Below, piece by piece: positions 42,109-49,723 of a stretch of DNA of 64,000 bases. The position numbers and the translations under genes were made by a program. Position 1 is the first letter of the stretch; each line of letters opens with the position of its first letter. Under the pieces are notes generated by a model. It was not told where the DNA came from. It made no database searches and saw only the letters and a list, made by a program, of their open reading frames with translations. The DNA is from Micromonospora_G sp044458865 (GTDB lineage: Bacteria; Actinomycetota; Actinomycetes; Mycobacteriales; Micromonosporaceae): contig NZ_JBITIH010000009.1 in assembly GCF_044458865.1 (NCBI RefSeq), positions 62,001 through 126,000 of the forward strand, in the 5' to 3' direction.

Positions 42109-42222
42109 GCCGAGGACGGTGGGGGTTCGGTGCCAACAACGGATGTCGCTGGTTCGACAGGGCGGTGAAGTCTGGCGGTCCGGTCCCAACAGTGGGCAAG
42201 ATCACAGCGACGCGCGGGTGCG

Positions 42223-42228
42223 TAGACT
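42223..42228 (+). promoter_or_regulatory. Likely -10 element (TAGACT), leaderless deoC mRNA
   Basis: TAGACT ends seven bases before ATG 42236 with no ribosome-binding site; GATCAC lies 17 bases upstream as a weak -35. Confidence 0.5.
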
Positions 42229-42235
42229 TGCCGCC

Positions 42236-43195
42236 ATGACGGCGACAACGACGTCGGCGTGGTCCGACCTCTCCGAGCTGGGGCGGTCCGAGGCCGCGCT
42301 GCGTACCTTCCTGCACGGACTGCCCGGCGTCGACCAGGTCGGCGCGGAACAACGGGCAGCGATGCTCGGCACCCGCTCGATCAAGACCACGTCCAAGGCG
42401 TGGGCGATCGATCTGGCGATCCGCATGGTCGATCTGACCACGCTCGAAGGGGCCGACACCCCGGGCAAGGTACGCGCGCTGAGCGCGAAGGCACGGCGGC
42501 CCGACCCGGCCGACCCGTCCTGCCCCGCGGTCGCCGCCGTCTGTGTCTATCCGGCGATGGTCCCGGTGGCCGCCGAGGCGTTGGCCGGCTCCGGTGTGCA
42601 CCTGGCGAGCGTGGCGACCGCGTTCCCGTCGGGGCAGGCCCCGCTTTCGGTGAAGCTCGCCGACACCGAGGCGGCGGTCGCGGCCGGCGCCGACGAGATC
42701 GACATGGTGATCAACCGGGGGGCGTTCCTCTCCGGCCGCTACCGCGAGGTCTACGACGAGATCGTGGCGGTGAAGGCGGCCTGCGGCGACGCCCACCTGA
42801 AGGTGATCCTGGAGACCGGCGAGCTGGCCACGTACGACAACGTACGGCGGGCCTCGTGGCTGGCGATGCTGGCCGGCGGGGACTTCATCAAGACCTCCAC
42901 CGGCAAGGTCCCGGTCGCCGCCACGCTGCCGGTGACGTTGGTGATGCTGGAGGCGGTCCGCGACTTCCGGGACGCGACGGGTCGCCAGGTCGGGGTCAAG
43001 CCGGCCGGTGGAATCCGTACCACCAAGGACGCGATCAAGTATCTGGTCATGGTCAACGAGACCGCCGGCGAGGACTGGTTGGATCCGGACTGGTTCCGGT
43101 TCGGCGCCTCGACGCTCCTCAACGACCTGCTGATGCAGCGCACCAAGCTGACGACCGGCACCTACTCCGGTCCCGACTACTTCACCCTGGACTGA
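42236..43195 (+). CDS. deoC: Deoxyribose-phosphate aldolase
   Basis: 319 aa, MTATTTSAWSDLSELG. MVDLTTLEGADTPGKV, the Schiff-base lysine motif DFIKTSTGKV and VGVKPAGGIRTTKDAIKYL (second catalytic Lys) are all present. It cleaves deoxyribose-5-phosphate to acetaldehyde and glyceraldehyde-3-phosphate. Two aldehyde dehydrogenase genes follow within two bases and by overlap; they could oxidise the acetaldehyde formed. Confidence 0.95.
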   Translation: MTATTTSAWSDLSELGRSEAALRTFLHGLPGVDQVGAEQRAAMLGTRSIKTTSKAWAIDLAIRMVDLTTLEGADTPGKVRALSAKARRPDPADPSCPAVAAVCVYPAMVPVAAEALAGSGVHLASVATAFPSGQAPLSVKLADTEAAVAAGADEIDMVINRGAFLSGRYREVYDEIVAVKAACGDAHLKVILETGELATYDNVRRASWLAMLAGGDFIKTSTGKVPVAATLPVTLVMLEAVRDFRDATGRQVGVKPAGGIRTTKDAIKYLVMVNETAGEDWLDPDWFRFGASTLLNDLLMQRTKLTTGTYSGPDYFTLD

Positions 43196-43197
43196 TC

Positions 43198-44634
43198 ATG
43201 GCTGTCTTCGAGTACGCGCCCGCGCCGGAGTCCCGGGCCGTGGTGGACCTGCGGCCGTCGTACGGCCTCTTCATCGACGGCACGTTCGTCGACCCGACCG
43301 ATGGTGGCAGCTTCAAGTCGATCAACCCGGCCACCGAGGAGGTGCTCGCCGAGGTTGCCGAGGCCGGCCCCGGCGACGTGGACCGGGCGGTACGCGCGGC
43401 ACGCAAGGCGTACAAGAAGGTCTGGGGTCCGATGTCGGGCCGGGACCGGGCGAAGTACCTGTACCGGATCGCCCGGATCATCCAGGAGCGTTCCCGTGAG
43501 CTGGCGGTGCTGGAGTCGCTGGACAACGGCAAGCCGATCCGGGAGTCCCGCGACACCGACATTCCGCTGGTCGCGGCGCACTTCTTCTACTACGCCGGCT
43601 GGGCGGACAAGCTGACCCACGCCGGCTTCGGCCCGGACCCGCGCCCGGTCGGCGTGGCCGGCCAGGTCATCCCGTGGAACTTCCCGCTGCTGATGCTGGC
43701 CTGGAAGATCGCCCCGGCGCTCGCCGCCGGCAACACGGTGGTGCTGAAGCCGGCGGAGACGACCCCGCTGACCGCGCTCCTCTTCGCCGAGATCTGCCAG
43801 CAGGCCGACCTGCCGCCGGGCGTGGTCAACATCGTCACCGGCGCCGGGGAGACCGGCCGGGCCCTGGTCGAGCACGAGGGTGTGGACAAGGTCGCGTTCA
43901 CCGGTTCGACCGAGGTGGGGCGGTCGATCGCCCGCACGGTCGCCGGCAGCCACAAGAAGCTCACCCTGGAGTTGGGTGGCAAGGCCGCCAACATCGTCTT
44001 CGACGACGCCCCGATCGACCAGGCGGTCGAGGGGATCGTCAACGGCATCTTCTTCAACCAGGGGCACGTCTGCTGCGCCGGGTCGCGGCTGCTGGTCCAG
44101 GAGTCGGTCTACGAGCCGGTGCTGGAGTCGCTGAAGCGGCGGATGGCCCGGCTGCGGGTCGGTGACCCGCTGGACAAGAACACCGACATCGGCGCGATCA
44201 ACTCGGCCGCGCAGCTCGACCGGATCCGGGAACTCTCCGAGGTCGGCAGCGCCGAAGGGGCCGAGCGCTGGTCGCCGCCGTGCGAGCTGCCGGACCGTGG
44301 GTTCTGGTTCGCCCCGACCATCTTCACCGGGGTCACCCAGGCGCATCGGATCGCCCGCGAGGAGATTTTCGGGCCGGTTCTGTCGGTGCTCACCTTCCGC
44401 ACGCCGGCCGAAGCCGTCGAGAAGGCGAACAACACGCCGTACGGGCTGTCGGCAGGGATCTGGAGCGACAAGGGTTCCCGGATCCTGTGGATGGCCGACC
44501 GGCTGCGCGCCGGTGTGGTCTGGGCGAACACGTTCAACAAGTTCGATCCGACCTCGCCGTTCGGTGGGTTCAAGGAGTCGGGCTACGGTCGCGAGGGCGG
44601 CCGGCACGGGCTGGAGGCGTACCTCGATGTCTGA
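43198..44634 (+). CDS. Aldehyde dehydrogenase (full-length, catalytic)
   Basis: 478 aa starting two bases after the deoC stop. VIPWNFPLLMLAWKIAPALA, FTGSTEVGRSI, the general-base Glu in LELGGKAANIVF and the catalytic Cys in NQGHVCCAGSRLLVQ are intact. EEIFGPVLSVL and PFGGFKESGYGREGG complete the fold. It probably oxidises acetaldehyde or a related aldehyde with NAD(P). The next gene starts eight bases before its stop. Confidence 0.95.
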   Translation: MAVFEYAPAPESRAVVDLRPSYGLFIDGTFVDPTDGGSFKSINPATEEVLAEVAEAGPGDVDRAVRAARKAYKKVWGPMSGRDRAKYLYRIARIIQERSRELAVLESLDNGKPIRESRDTDIPLVAAHFFYYAGWADKLTHAGFGPDPRPVGVAGQVIPWNFPLLMLAWKIAPALAAGNTVVLKPAETTPLTALLFAEICQQADLPPGVVNIVTGAGETGRALVEHEGVDKVAFTGSTEVGRSIARTVAGSHKKLTLELGGKAANIVFDDAPIDQAVEGIVNGIFFNQGHVCCAGSRLLVQESVYEPVLESLKRRMARLRVGDPLDKNTDIGAINSAAQLDRIRELSEVGSAEGAERWSPPCELPDRGFWFAPTIFTGVTQAHRIAREEIFGPVLSVLTFRTPAEAVEKANNTPYGLSAGIWSDKGSRILWMADRLRAGVVWANTFNKFDPTSPFGGFKESGYGREGGRHGLEAYLDV

Positions 44635-45469
44635 GACGGTGAACCGCCCTCGGCTGGCGGTACGGAAGACGTACAAGCTCTTCGTCGGCGGGAAGTTCCC
44701 GCGCAGTGAGTCGGGGCGGACGTATCTGGTGCAGGACTCGAACGTGTCACTCGCCTCCCGCAAGGACGTACGCGACGCGGTGGTGGCCGCCCGCGCTGCC
44801 GTGAAGGGTTGGGCGGGGGCGACCGCGTACAACCGGGGTCAGATCCTCTACCGGGTGGCCGAGATGCTGGAGGGGCGGCGGGACCAGTTCGTCGCCCTCG
44901 GGTGCAGCGTGTCCGAGGTCGACGAGGCGATCGACCGCTGGGTCTGGTACGCCGGCTGGTCCGACAAAATCACCCAGGTGTACGGCAGCGCCAACCCGGT
45001 CGCCGGCCCGTACTTCAATCTCTCCAGCCCGGAGCAGACCGGCGTGGTCGGCATCGTGGCACCGGCCGACTCGGCACTGCTCGGGCTGGTCAGCGTGATC
45101 GCCCCGGCGATCGTCACCGGCAACACGGTGGTGGTGCTCGCCGCCGAGCAGGCACCCCTGGCCGCGATCACCCTGGCCGAGGTGCTCGCCACCTCCGACC
45201 TGCCCGGCGGGGTGGTCAACCTGCTCACCGGTCGGGCCGCCGAGACCGCGCCCTGGCTCGCCTCGCACGCCGACGTGAACGCGCTCGACCTGGCCGGGGT
45301 GACCGACCCGGAGTTGGCCCGATCGTTGGAGGAGGCCGCGGCCGGCACGCTCAAGCGGGTGCTTCGCCCGTCTGCTGCCGGTCCGGTCGACTGGACCGCC
45401 GATCCGGGCCTGGGGCGGATGAAATCGTTCCTGGAGATGAAGACCGTCTGGCACCCGAAGGGCGTCTGA
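44627..45469 (+). CDS. Half-length aldehyde dehydrogenase paralogue lacking the catalytic domain
   Basis: 280 aa, MSETVNRPRLAVRKTYKLFV. It aligns with the N-terminal, NAD-binding part of aldehyde dehydrogenases (GVVGIVAPADSALLGLVSVI, IVTGNTVVVLAAEQAPLAAI). After a degenerated FTGST region (NALDLAGVTDPE) it jumps to a short tail. The Cys and Glu active-site segments are absent. Codon use is normal and the reading frame is intact, so it is not an obvious pseudogene. Its start overlaps the full-length gene, so both are co-translated. It may be a regulatory or structural partner. Confidence 0.85.
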   Translation: MSETVNRPRLAVRKTYKLFVGGKFPRSESGRTYLVQDSNVSLASRKDVRDAVVAARAAVKGWAGATAYNRGQILYRVAEMLEGRRDQFVALGCSVSEVDEAIDRWVWYAGWSDKITQVYGSANPVAGPYFNLSSPEQTGVVGIVAPADSALLGLVSVIAPAIVTGNTVVVLAAEQAPLAAITLAEVLATSDLPGGVVNLLTGRAAETAPWLASHADVNALDLAGVTDPELARSLEEAAAGTLKRVLRPSAAGPVDWTADPGLGRMKSFLEMKTVWHPKGV

Positions 45470-45510
45470 CGCTCGTCTGGCTTGGCGTGGCCTGGCCGCT
45501 CGGCCCCGCT

Positions 45511-45522
45511 GAAAGCGATAAC
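45511..45522. repeat. Possible relic of the palindromic repeat centre
   Basis: GAAAGCGATAAC is identical to the centre of repeat copy 1 (10251-10262); the GGCCC arms are missing. Confidence 0.3.
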
Positions 45523-45535
45523 TCGGTTTCGGTCT

Positions 45536-45571
45536 ACACGTTCTATCGTGTGCCCACAAGAAAGAACGTGT
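45536..45571. terminator. 9-bp inverted repeat between convergent genes
   Basis: ACACGTTCT and AGAACGTGT are separated by 18 bases between the ALDH paralogue and the small minus-strand gene. Terminator or operator; position favours terminator. Confidence 0.4.
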
Positions 45572-45631
45572 ACGAACAAACCGCGTTACCGCTCATTTTT
45601 CGCGACGCGCGCAGAACCGGCTGGTCGCGGA

Positions 45632-46012
45632 TCAGTCGGTCAGCTCGCGGAGTCGGGCGGTCCAGTAGGTCAGGTCGGAGTGGTGCTCGACCAGGCTGAC
45701 CGGCTCACCACAGGCCGCTTCGATCAGGTCGACCGCCTCGTCCAGGTCGCCGGGGTTGTGGTCCCAGTCCCCGTCCCGGTACATCCGCAGTCCGACGTCG
45801 GTGCGGTCGTAGCTGAGCACCTCGGCCGCGTCCGGCGGCACCAGAACGATCGTGTAGCGACCGACCTCCACCTCGGCCTCGCTCGGCTCTGGCTGCTCCG
45901 GCCGACCCCGGCGGAAGCGCTCCAGCACCGATTCGATCGGACCGGGCGAGTTCGCCGGGTCGTACGGCCGCGCCCACGGCGGGGTGTATTTCGCTGAGGT
46001 TGTCCCGTTCAC
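45632..46012 (-). CDS. Small acidic protein of unknown function
   Basis: 126 aa from GTG 46012, with GGGAGG six bases upstream. A Pro-rich start (YTPPWARPYDPANSPG) is followed by a compact domain (VGRYTIVLVPPDAAEVLSYDRTDVGLRMY ...) that ends in an acidic helix. No family recognised. It is divergent from the XRE/DUF397 pair, and a perfect 12-bp palindrome lies between them. In many actinomycetes small proteins next to such pairs belong to the same unit. Confidence 0.7.
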   Translation of the reverse strand: MNGTTSAKYTPPWARPYDPANSPGPIESVLERFRRGRPEQPEPSEAEVEVGRYTIVLVPPDAAEVLSYDRTDVGLRMYRDGDWDHNPGDLDEAVDLIEAACGEPVSLVEHHSDLTYWTARLRELTD

Positions 46013-46051
46013 AACGACCTCCCGGTGCGTTGGTTATTGATCAAGGCATCG

Positions 46052-46063
46052 AGCAACGTTGCT
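46052..46063. promoter_or_regulatory. Perfect 12-bp palindrome in the divergent XRE promoter region
   Basis: AGCAACGTTGCT lies midway between the divergent starts at 46012 and 46168; it is a candidate operator for the XRE regulator. Confidence 0.4.
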
Positions 46064-46167
46064 GACAACTCTTGCGCTCGACGGGCATCACTGTCAATAC
46101 TCAACGCGACGACAACAGTCGATCACCGTTACGGCCGGTCAACCGAAATCGGAAGCGAGGGTGCGCG

Positions 46168-47016
46168 ATGGCGAAGTCGAATCAGCCCACAGTGGTCGGT
46201 CGCGGGCTCGGTGGCGAGTTGCGCGGGCTGCGGGAGGCGAAGAAGCTCGGCCTGCGCCGGGTCGCGGCCCGGCTCGACTGGCAGGCGTCGAAACTGTCCC
46301 GGATGGAGACCGGCATCCAGGGCATCCGGGCCGAGGATGTCGCTTCCCTGTTGGTGATCTACGGCGTGACCGGTGACGAACGCAGGCGCCTGCTCGGCAT
46401 GGCCGAACGCTCCGCCGAGTCGGGCTGGTGGGAGGTGATCGGTGGGCTCTCCGACGAATCCCGTACGTTGATCCGCCTCGAAGCCGAGGCCACCAGCGTC
46501 GTCAACTGGCAGCCGCTGCTGATTCCCGGCCTACTCCAGACCGCCGACTACACCCAGGTGCTGATGCGCGACGGCGGCGTCGAGGAGCCGGACGCCCAGT
46601 CCCGGGTGGCAGCGCGGCTCGGCCGGCAGGCGGTCCTCACCCGCCCGCAACCCCCGGAGCTGCTGGCGATCGTTGACGAGATGGTGTTGCGCCGGGTGCT
46701 CGGCAGCCCTCGGCTGATGGCCCGCCAGCTCCGGCACCTGATCGAGGCCACGGAACGCCCCAACATCACGCTGCGGGTGGTGCCGTTCGCGGTCGGCGGG
46801 CATCCCGGACTCGACGGCGGGTTCGCGCTCTTCGACTTCCCCCGCAACAAGTCCGTGGTCTATCTCGACCAGAAGATCTCCGGGCTCTTCCTGGAGGAGG
46901 CGCCGCAGGTGGCGTTCTTTCGGCGGGAGGCGGAGCGGCTCGGCGCGGTAGCCTTGAGCCCCACCGAGTCGGTCGACTTCGTTGCGCGGGTCGCAACGGA
47001 GCACGAGCGAGAGTGA
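46168..47016 (+). CDS. XRE-family regulator with DUF5753 domain
   Basis: 282 aa from ATG 46168 with GAGGG upstream. The HTH covers about residues 14-70 (LGGELRGLREAKKLGLRRVA, KLSRMETGIQGIRAEDVASLL). The DUF5753 ligand/partner domain follows with LLIPGLLQTADYTQVLM, ELLAIVDEMVLRRVLG and SVVYLDQ. Such proteins pair with DUF397 proteins in actinomycete development and antibiotic control. The DUF397 gene follows after nine bases. Confidence 0.93.
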   Translation: MAKSNQPTVVGRGLGGELRGLREAKKLGLRRVAARLDWQASKLSRMETGIQGIRAEDVASLLVIYGVTGDERRRLLGMAERSAESGWWEVIGGLSDESRTLIRLEAEATSVVNWQPLLIPGLLQTADYTQVLMRDGGVEEPDAQSRVAARLGRQAVLTRPQPPELLAIVDEMVLRRVLGSPRLMARQLRHLIEATERPNITLRVVPFAVGGHPGLDGGFALFDFPRNKSVVYLDQKISGLFLEEAPQVAFFRREAERLGAVALSPTESVDFVARVATEHERE

Positions 47017-47025
47017 GTCTCCCGG

Positions 47026-47226
47026 ATGATCGCCCCTGACCTCTCCGCCGCCACCTGGCGCAAGTCCAGCCGCAGCGGCACCAACGCGGACTGCGTCGAG
47101 ATCGCCGAGTTGCCCGAGGCCGTTGCCGTACGCGACTCCAAGGACCCGTACGGGCCGACGCTCGCCTTCGACCGCACGGCCTGGGCCAGCTTTGTCACCC
47201 GTACGCCAAAGGTTTTCTCGGTCTGA
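47026..47226 (+). CDS. DUF397 protein
   Basis: 66 aa, MIAPDLSAATWRKSSRSGTN. WRKSSRSGTNADCVEIA and VAVRDSKDPYGPTLAFD are the DUF397 signature. It is the cognate partner of the XRE regulator just upstream. By analogy with well-studied Streptomyces pairs, the two may act as regulator/antagonist or toxin-antitoxin-like partners. Confidence 0.93.
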   Translation: MIAPDLSAATWRKSSRSGTNADCVEIAELPEAVAVRDSKDPYGPTLAFDRTAWASFVTRTPKVFSV

Positions 47227-47239
47227 GAACCGCCCACGG

Positions 47240-47725
47240 TCAGCCGGCGACCTGCCCCACGAAGGCGTCGAGGCTGGCCATGGTCCGCGCGATCTTCTCC
47301 TCCAGGGTGATCGACTCGTGCAGGCGACGGCCGGCGTCCTTCTTCCCACGCAGGTAGAGCGAGCAGGCCAGGTCGGTGCAGATGTAGAGGCCGACGGAGT
47401 TGCCCTGCCGCCCGCTCGGTCCGGCCTTGCGCGCGGTCATCAGCGAGACGCCGTCACCGGTGTGGGTGGTCAGGCACAACGAACACATGCTGCGCCGCAC
47501 CTGCCTGGTCTGCGGTGCCGCCCGCAGCGCCACCCCGACGAGCCCGCCGCCGGACTCGGCAACCAGGTAGGCCCGCTCGCCACCGGAGGGGTCCCGCCAC
47601 CCGAAAAAATCAAGGTCTCCCCAGGGTCGCGTGTCCAGATCCTTCGGCACACCCAGCCGCTTCGCCTCGCCCTTGGTGCAGTTGACGAAGGACGCGCGGA
47701 TGGCAGGCTCGGTCACGGGCATCAT
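47240..47725 (-). CDS. FBP-domain (EF-G-binding, treble-clef zinc) protein
   Basis: 161 aa from the first of two ATGs (MMPVTEPAIRASFVNC). SMCSLCLTTHTGD and YICTDLACSLYLRGKK carry the four Cys of the FBP C-terminal zinc-binding treble clef. LDFFGWRDPSGGERAYLV is the usual lead-in. The family includes proteins that rescue EF-G from fusidic acid, but the actinobacterial members with this short form are uncharacterised. It is divergent from a TetR gene with several dyads between them, so TetR probably controls it. Confidence 0.85.
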   Translation of the reverse strand: MMPVTEPAIRASFVNCTKGEAKRLGVPKDLDTRPWGDLDFFGWRDPSGGERAYLVAESGGGLVGVALRAAPQTRQVRRSMCSLCLTTHTGDGVSLMTARKAGPSGRQGNSVGLYICTDLACSLYLRGKKDAGRRLHESITLEEKIARTMASLDAFVGQVAG

Positions 47726-47770
47726 AGGAGTTATCCTAGAAGCCCTAGGCAAATCATTAAAACTTCTAGG
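47725..47770. promoter_or_regulatory. Cluster of dyads between FBP and TetR genes
   Basis: TAGGA-GTTA-TCCTA (47725-47738) overlaps the perfect pair CCTAGAAG (47735-47742) / CTTCTAGG (47763-47770), with a palindromic CCTAGG between them. Both divergent promoters must lie here, so it is a likely TetR operator region. Confidence 0.55.
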
Positions 47771-47787
47771 TACGGAGTGTGGTGCAC

Positions 47788-48357
47788 GTGGCACGTGCCG
47801 GGGTGACCACCGAACGCCTGACCCTGGCGGCGGCGGAGTTGGCCGACGAGGCCGGCTTCGAGAACGTGACCGTCTCGGCACTCGCCCGCCGCTTCGGCGT
47901 CAAGGACGCCAGCCTCTACTCCCACATCAAGAACGCGCAGGACCTGCGAGTCAAGGTCGCACTGCTGGCCCTGGAAGAACTCGCCGACCGGGTCGCCGAC
48001 TCACTCGCCGGCCGCGCCGGCAAGGACGCCCTGGTCGCCTTCGCCAACGCCTACCGGGACTACGCGAAACAACACCCCGGCAGGTACGCCGCCATGCAAC
48101 AGGACCTCGACCCGGAAACCGCAGCCGCGAGCGCGGGCGTCCGACACGCGGAGATGACCCGGGCGATCCTGCGCGGCTACCAACTCTCCGAACCCGACCA
48201 GACCGACGCCGTACGCATGATGCACAGCACCTTCCACGGGTACGTGAGCCTCGAACGGACCGGCGGCTTCCGCCACCACCCGCGTACGGCCGACGCCTCC
48301 TGGTCCAGAACCCTCGACGCCCTCGACACCCTCCTCAAAAACTGGCCATCCGGGTGA
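47788..48357 (+). CDS. TetR-family regulator (WHG-type C-terminal domain)
   Basis: 189 aa from GTG 47788 (VARAGVTTERLTLAA), with GGAG ten bases upstream; GTGs at 47779 and 47782 are alternatives. The HTH is FENVTVSALARRFGVKDASL with YSHIKNAQDLR. The C-terminal domain ends SWSRTLDALDTLLKNW. The start region is flanked by the dyad cluster at 47725-47770, which points to autoregulation and control of the FBP gene. Confidence 0.9.
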   Translation: MARAGVTTERLTLAAAELADEAGFENVTVSALARRFGVKDASLYSHIKNAQDLRVKVALLALEELADRVADSLAGRAGKDALVAFANAYRDYAKQHPGRYAAMQQDLDPETAAASAGVRHAEMTRAILRGYQLSEPDQTDAVRMMHSTFHGYVSLERTGGFRHHPRTADASWSRTLDALDTLLKNWPSG

Positions 48358-48399
48358 GCCCACCCAAGGCGGGACCTGGGCTGTTACGACGGCGAGTAG

Positions 48400-48405
48400 T
48401 AGGCT
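48400..48405 (+). promoter_or_regulatory. Likely -10 element (TAGGCT) of leaderless blaI, overlapped by a GTAGTAG half-site
   Basis: TAGGCT ends six bases before GTG 48412. GTAGTAG (48396-48402) covers the left end of the -10 box, a position suited to autorepression. Confidence 0.5.
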
Positions 48406-48411
48406 TGCCTC

Positions 48412-48807
48412 GTGACACGACTGGGTGACCTCGAACGTGCGGTGATGGACGTCCTCTGGGACCGGGCCGCTGCCCCACGCGCGGGCGCGGAGAGTGCCGC
48501 CGGGGTCACCGTACGGGAGGTCGCCGAGGCGCTCAGCGACCGCGAGTTGGCGTACACGACCGTGATGACCGTGCTCGACCGGCTCGCCGGCAAGGGCATG
48601 GTCGAGCGGGAGCGGGAGGGCCGGGCCTGGAGTTACCGGCCGGCGGCCACCCGGGAGGCGCACATCGCCCGGCTGATGTTGGACGCGCTCGACCTGGCCG
48701 GCAGCCGGGACGCCGCCCTGGTGCGGTTCGCCCGGTCGGTCAGCGGAAACGAGGCCGAGGTGCTGCGGGCGGCCCTGACGGACGAGGCCGCGGAGCGGCA
48801 GGGCTAG
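48412..48807 (+). CDS. BlaI/MecI/CopY-family transcriptional repressor
   Basis: 131 aa. LGDLERAVMDVLWDRAAAPR, TVREVAEALSDRELAYTTVM and TVLDRLAGKGMVEREREGRA form the winged helix typical of the family. The C-terminal helices (HIARLMLDALDLAGSRDAAL) mediate dimerisation. The M56 peptidase gene follows after four bases. In Mycobacterium tuberculosis the equivalent pair controls respiration-related genes, including ATP synthase; whether that holds here is unknown. Confidence 0.93.
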   Translation: MTRLGDLERAVMDVLWDRAAAPRAGAESAAGVTVREVAEALSDRELAYTTVMTVLDRLAGKGMVEREREGRAWSYRPAATREAHIARLMLDALDLAGSRDAALVRFARSVSGNEAEVLRAALTDEAAERQG

Positions 48808-48811
48808 GGCC

Positions 48812-49717
48812 ATGACGTACGCCGCTCACCTCGTCGGTACGGCCGTGGCGTGCCATCTCCTCGCCATGGTGCTGCTCCGCTCCACCTGGACCTGGCGCAG
48901 CCCCCGGGTGGCGATCATCTCCTGGCAGGCGATCGGACTCGCCCTCGGACTGTGCGCAATCGGGCTGCCGATGTCGATCGGGCTGGCGCCGTACCGCGAG
49001 GGGCTTGCCGACTCGCTGCTGCACCTGGGTCGCGACCTGCTCCACGGCACCCTTCCGGCCGGGCTCGGGGTGACCCAGCTCGCCCTGGTCGGGATCGGTT
49101 TCGGGGTCGCCGCCGCACTGCTCGGCTCGACCGTACGCGGCCTGGTGAGCGCCGTACGCGCGCAGACCCGGCACCGGCAGTTGCTGGACCTGGTCGGTCG
49201 GGACGATCCGGCCGCCCCGGGTGCGTTGGTGCTCGACCACCCGAGCGCGGCGGCATACTGCCTGCCCGGGATGCGACCGACGGTGGTGGTCAGCGCCGGC
49301 ACCCTGGACCTGCTGGACCGGTCCGAACTCGCGGCGGTGCTGACGCACGAGCGGGCGCACGCCGACGAGCGGCACGACCTGGTGCTGCTGCCGTTCACCG
49401 CGCTCTGCCGGGCCCTACCCCTGGTGGGTTGGCTGCGCCGGGCGTCGGAGACGGTGGCGCTGCTGGTGGAGATGCGGGCCGACGACAAGGCCCGGCGGCT
49501 CCACGCGGAGGGGCCGTTGGCGAACGCCCTGCTCCGGTTCGCGACCGCCGGATCGCGGGTCGCCCCGGCCGGTGCCCTCGGCCTTGCCGACGCACACCTG
49601 GACGCGCGGGTGCAGCGCCTGCTGGTGGTCGGACCTCGTCCGTGGCTGCATGGCCTGGCCAGCCTGACCGTCGCGACGACCCTGGTCGCCCTACCGGTGA
49701 CGCTCTTCTTCGCCTGA
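48812..49717 (+). CDS. M56 (BlaR1/MecR1-like) membrane metallopeptidase
   Basis: 301 aa with four or more membrane spans. The zinc site VLTHERAHADERHDLVLLP (HERAH, about residue 173) lies in a cytoplasmic loop. The protein lacks a C-terminal penicillin-sensor domain, so it does not sense beta-lactams in the BlaR1 manner. The C-terminus is a membrane span (LASLTVATTLVALPVTLFFA). It presumably cleaves or inactivates the adjacent BlaI in response to an unknown signal. Confidence 0.9.
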   Translation: MTYAAHLVGTAVACHLLAMVLLRSTWTWRSPRVAIISWQAIGLALGLCAIGLPMSIGLAPYREGLADSLLHLGRDLLHGTLPAGLGVTQLALVGIGFGVAAALLGSTVRGLVSAVRAQTRHRQLLDLVGRDDPAAPGALVLDHPSAAAYCLPGMRPTVVVSAGTLDLLDRSELAAVLTHERAHADERHDLVLLPFTALCRALPLVGWLRRASETVALLVEMRADDKARRLHAEGPLANALLRFATAGSRVAPAGALGLADAHLDARVQRLLVVGPRPWLHGLASLTVATTLVALPVTLFFA

Positions 49718-49723
49718 GCTCAG

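Noticed and set aside
42259..43197. N-terminal extension of the aldehyde dehydrogenase frame through deoC
   Set aside because: The frame is open only because of high GC; deoC occupies the region in another frame with intact motifs, and the ALDH family starts at 43198.
44627..45469. Second aldehyde dehydrogenase as a frameshifted pseudogene
   Set aside because: The frame is intact, the codon use normal, and no remaining catalytic segment appears in other frames downstream.
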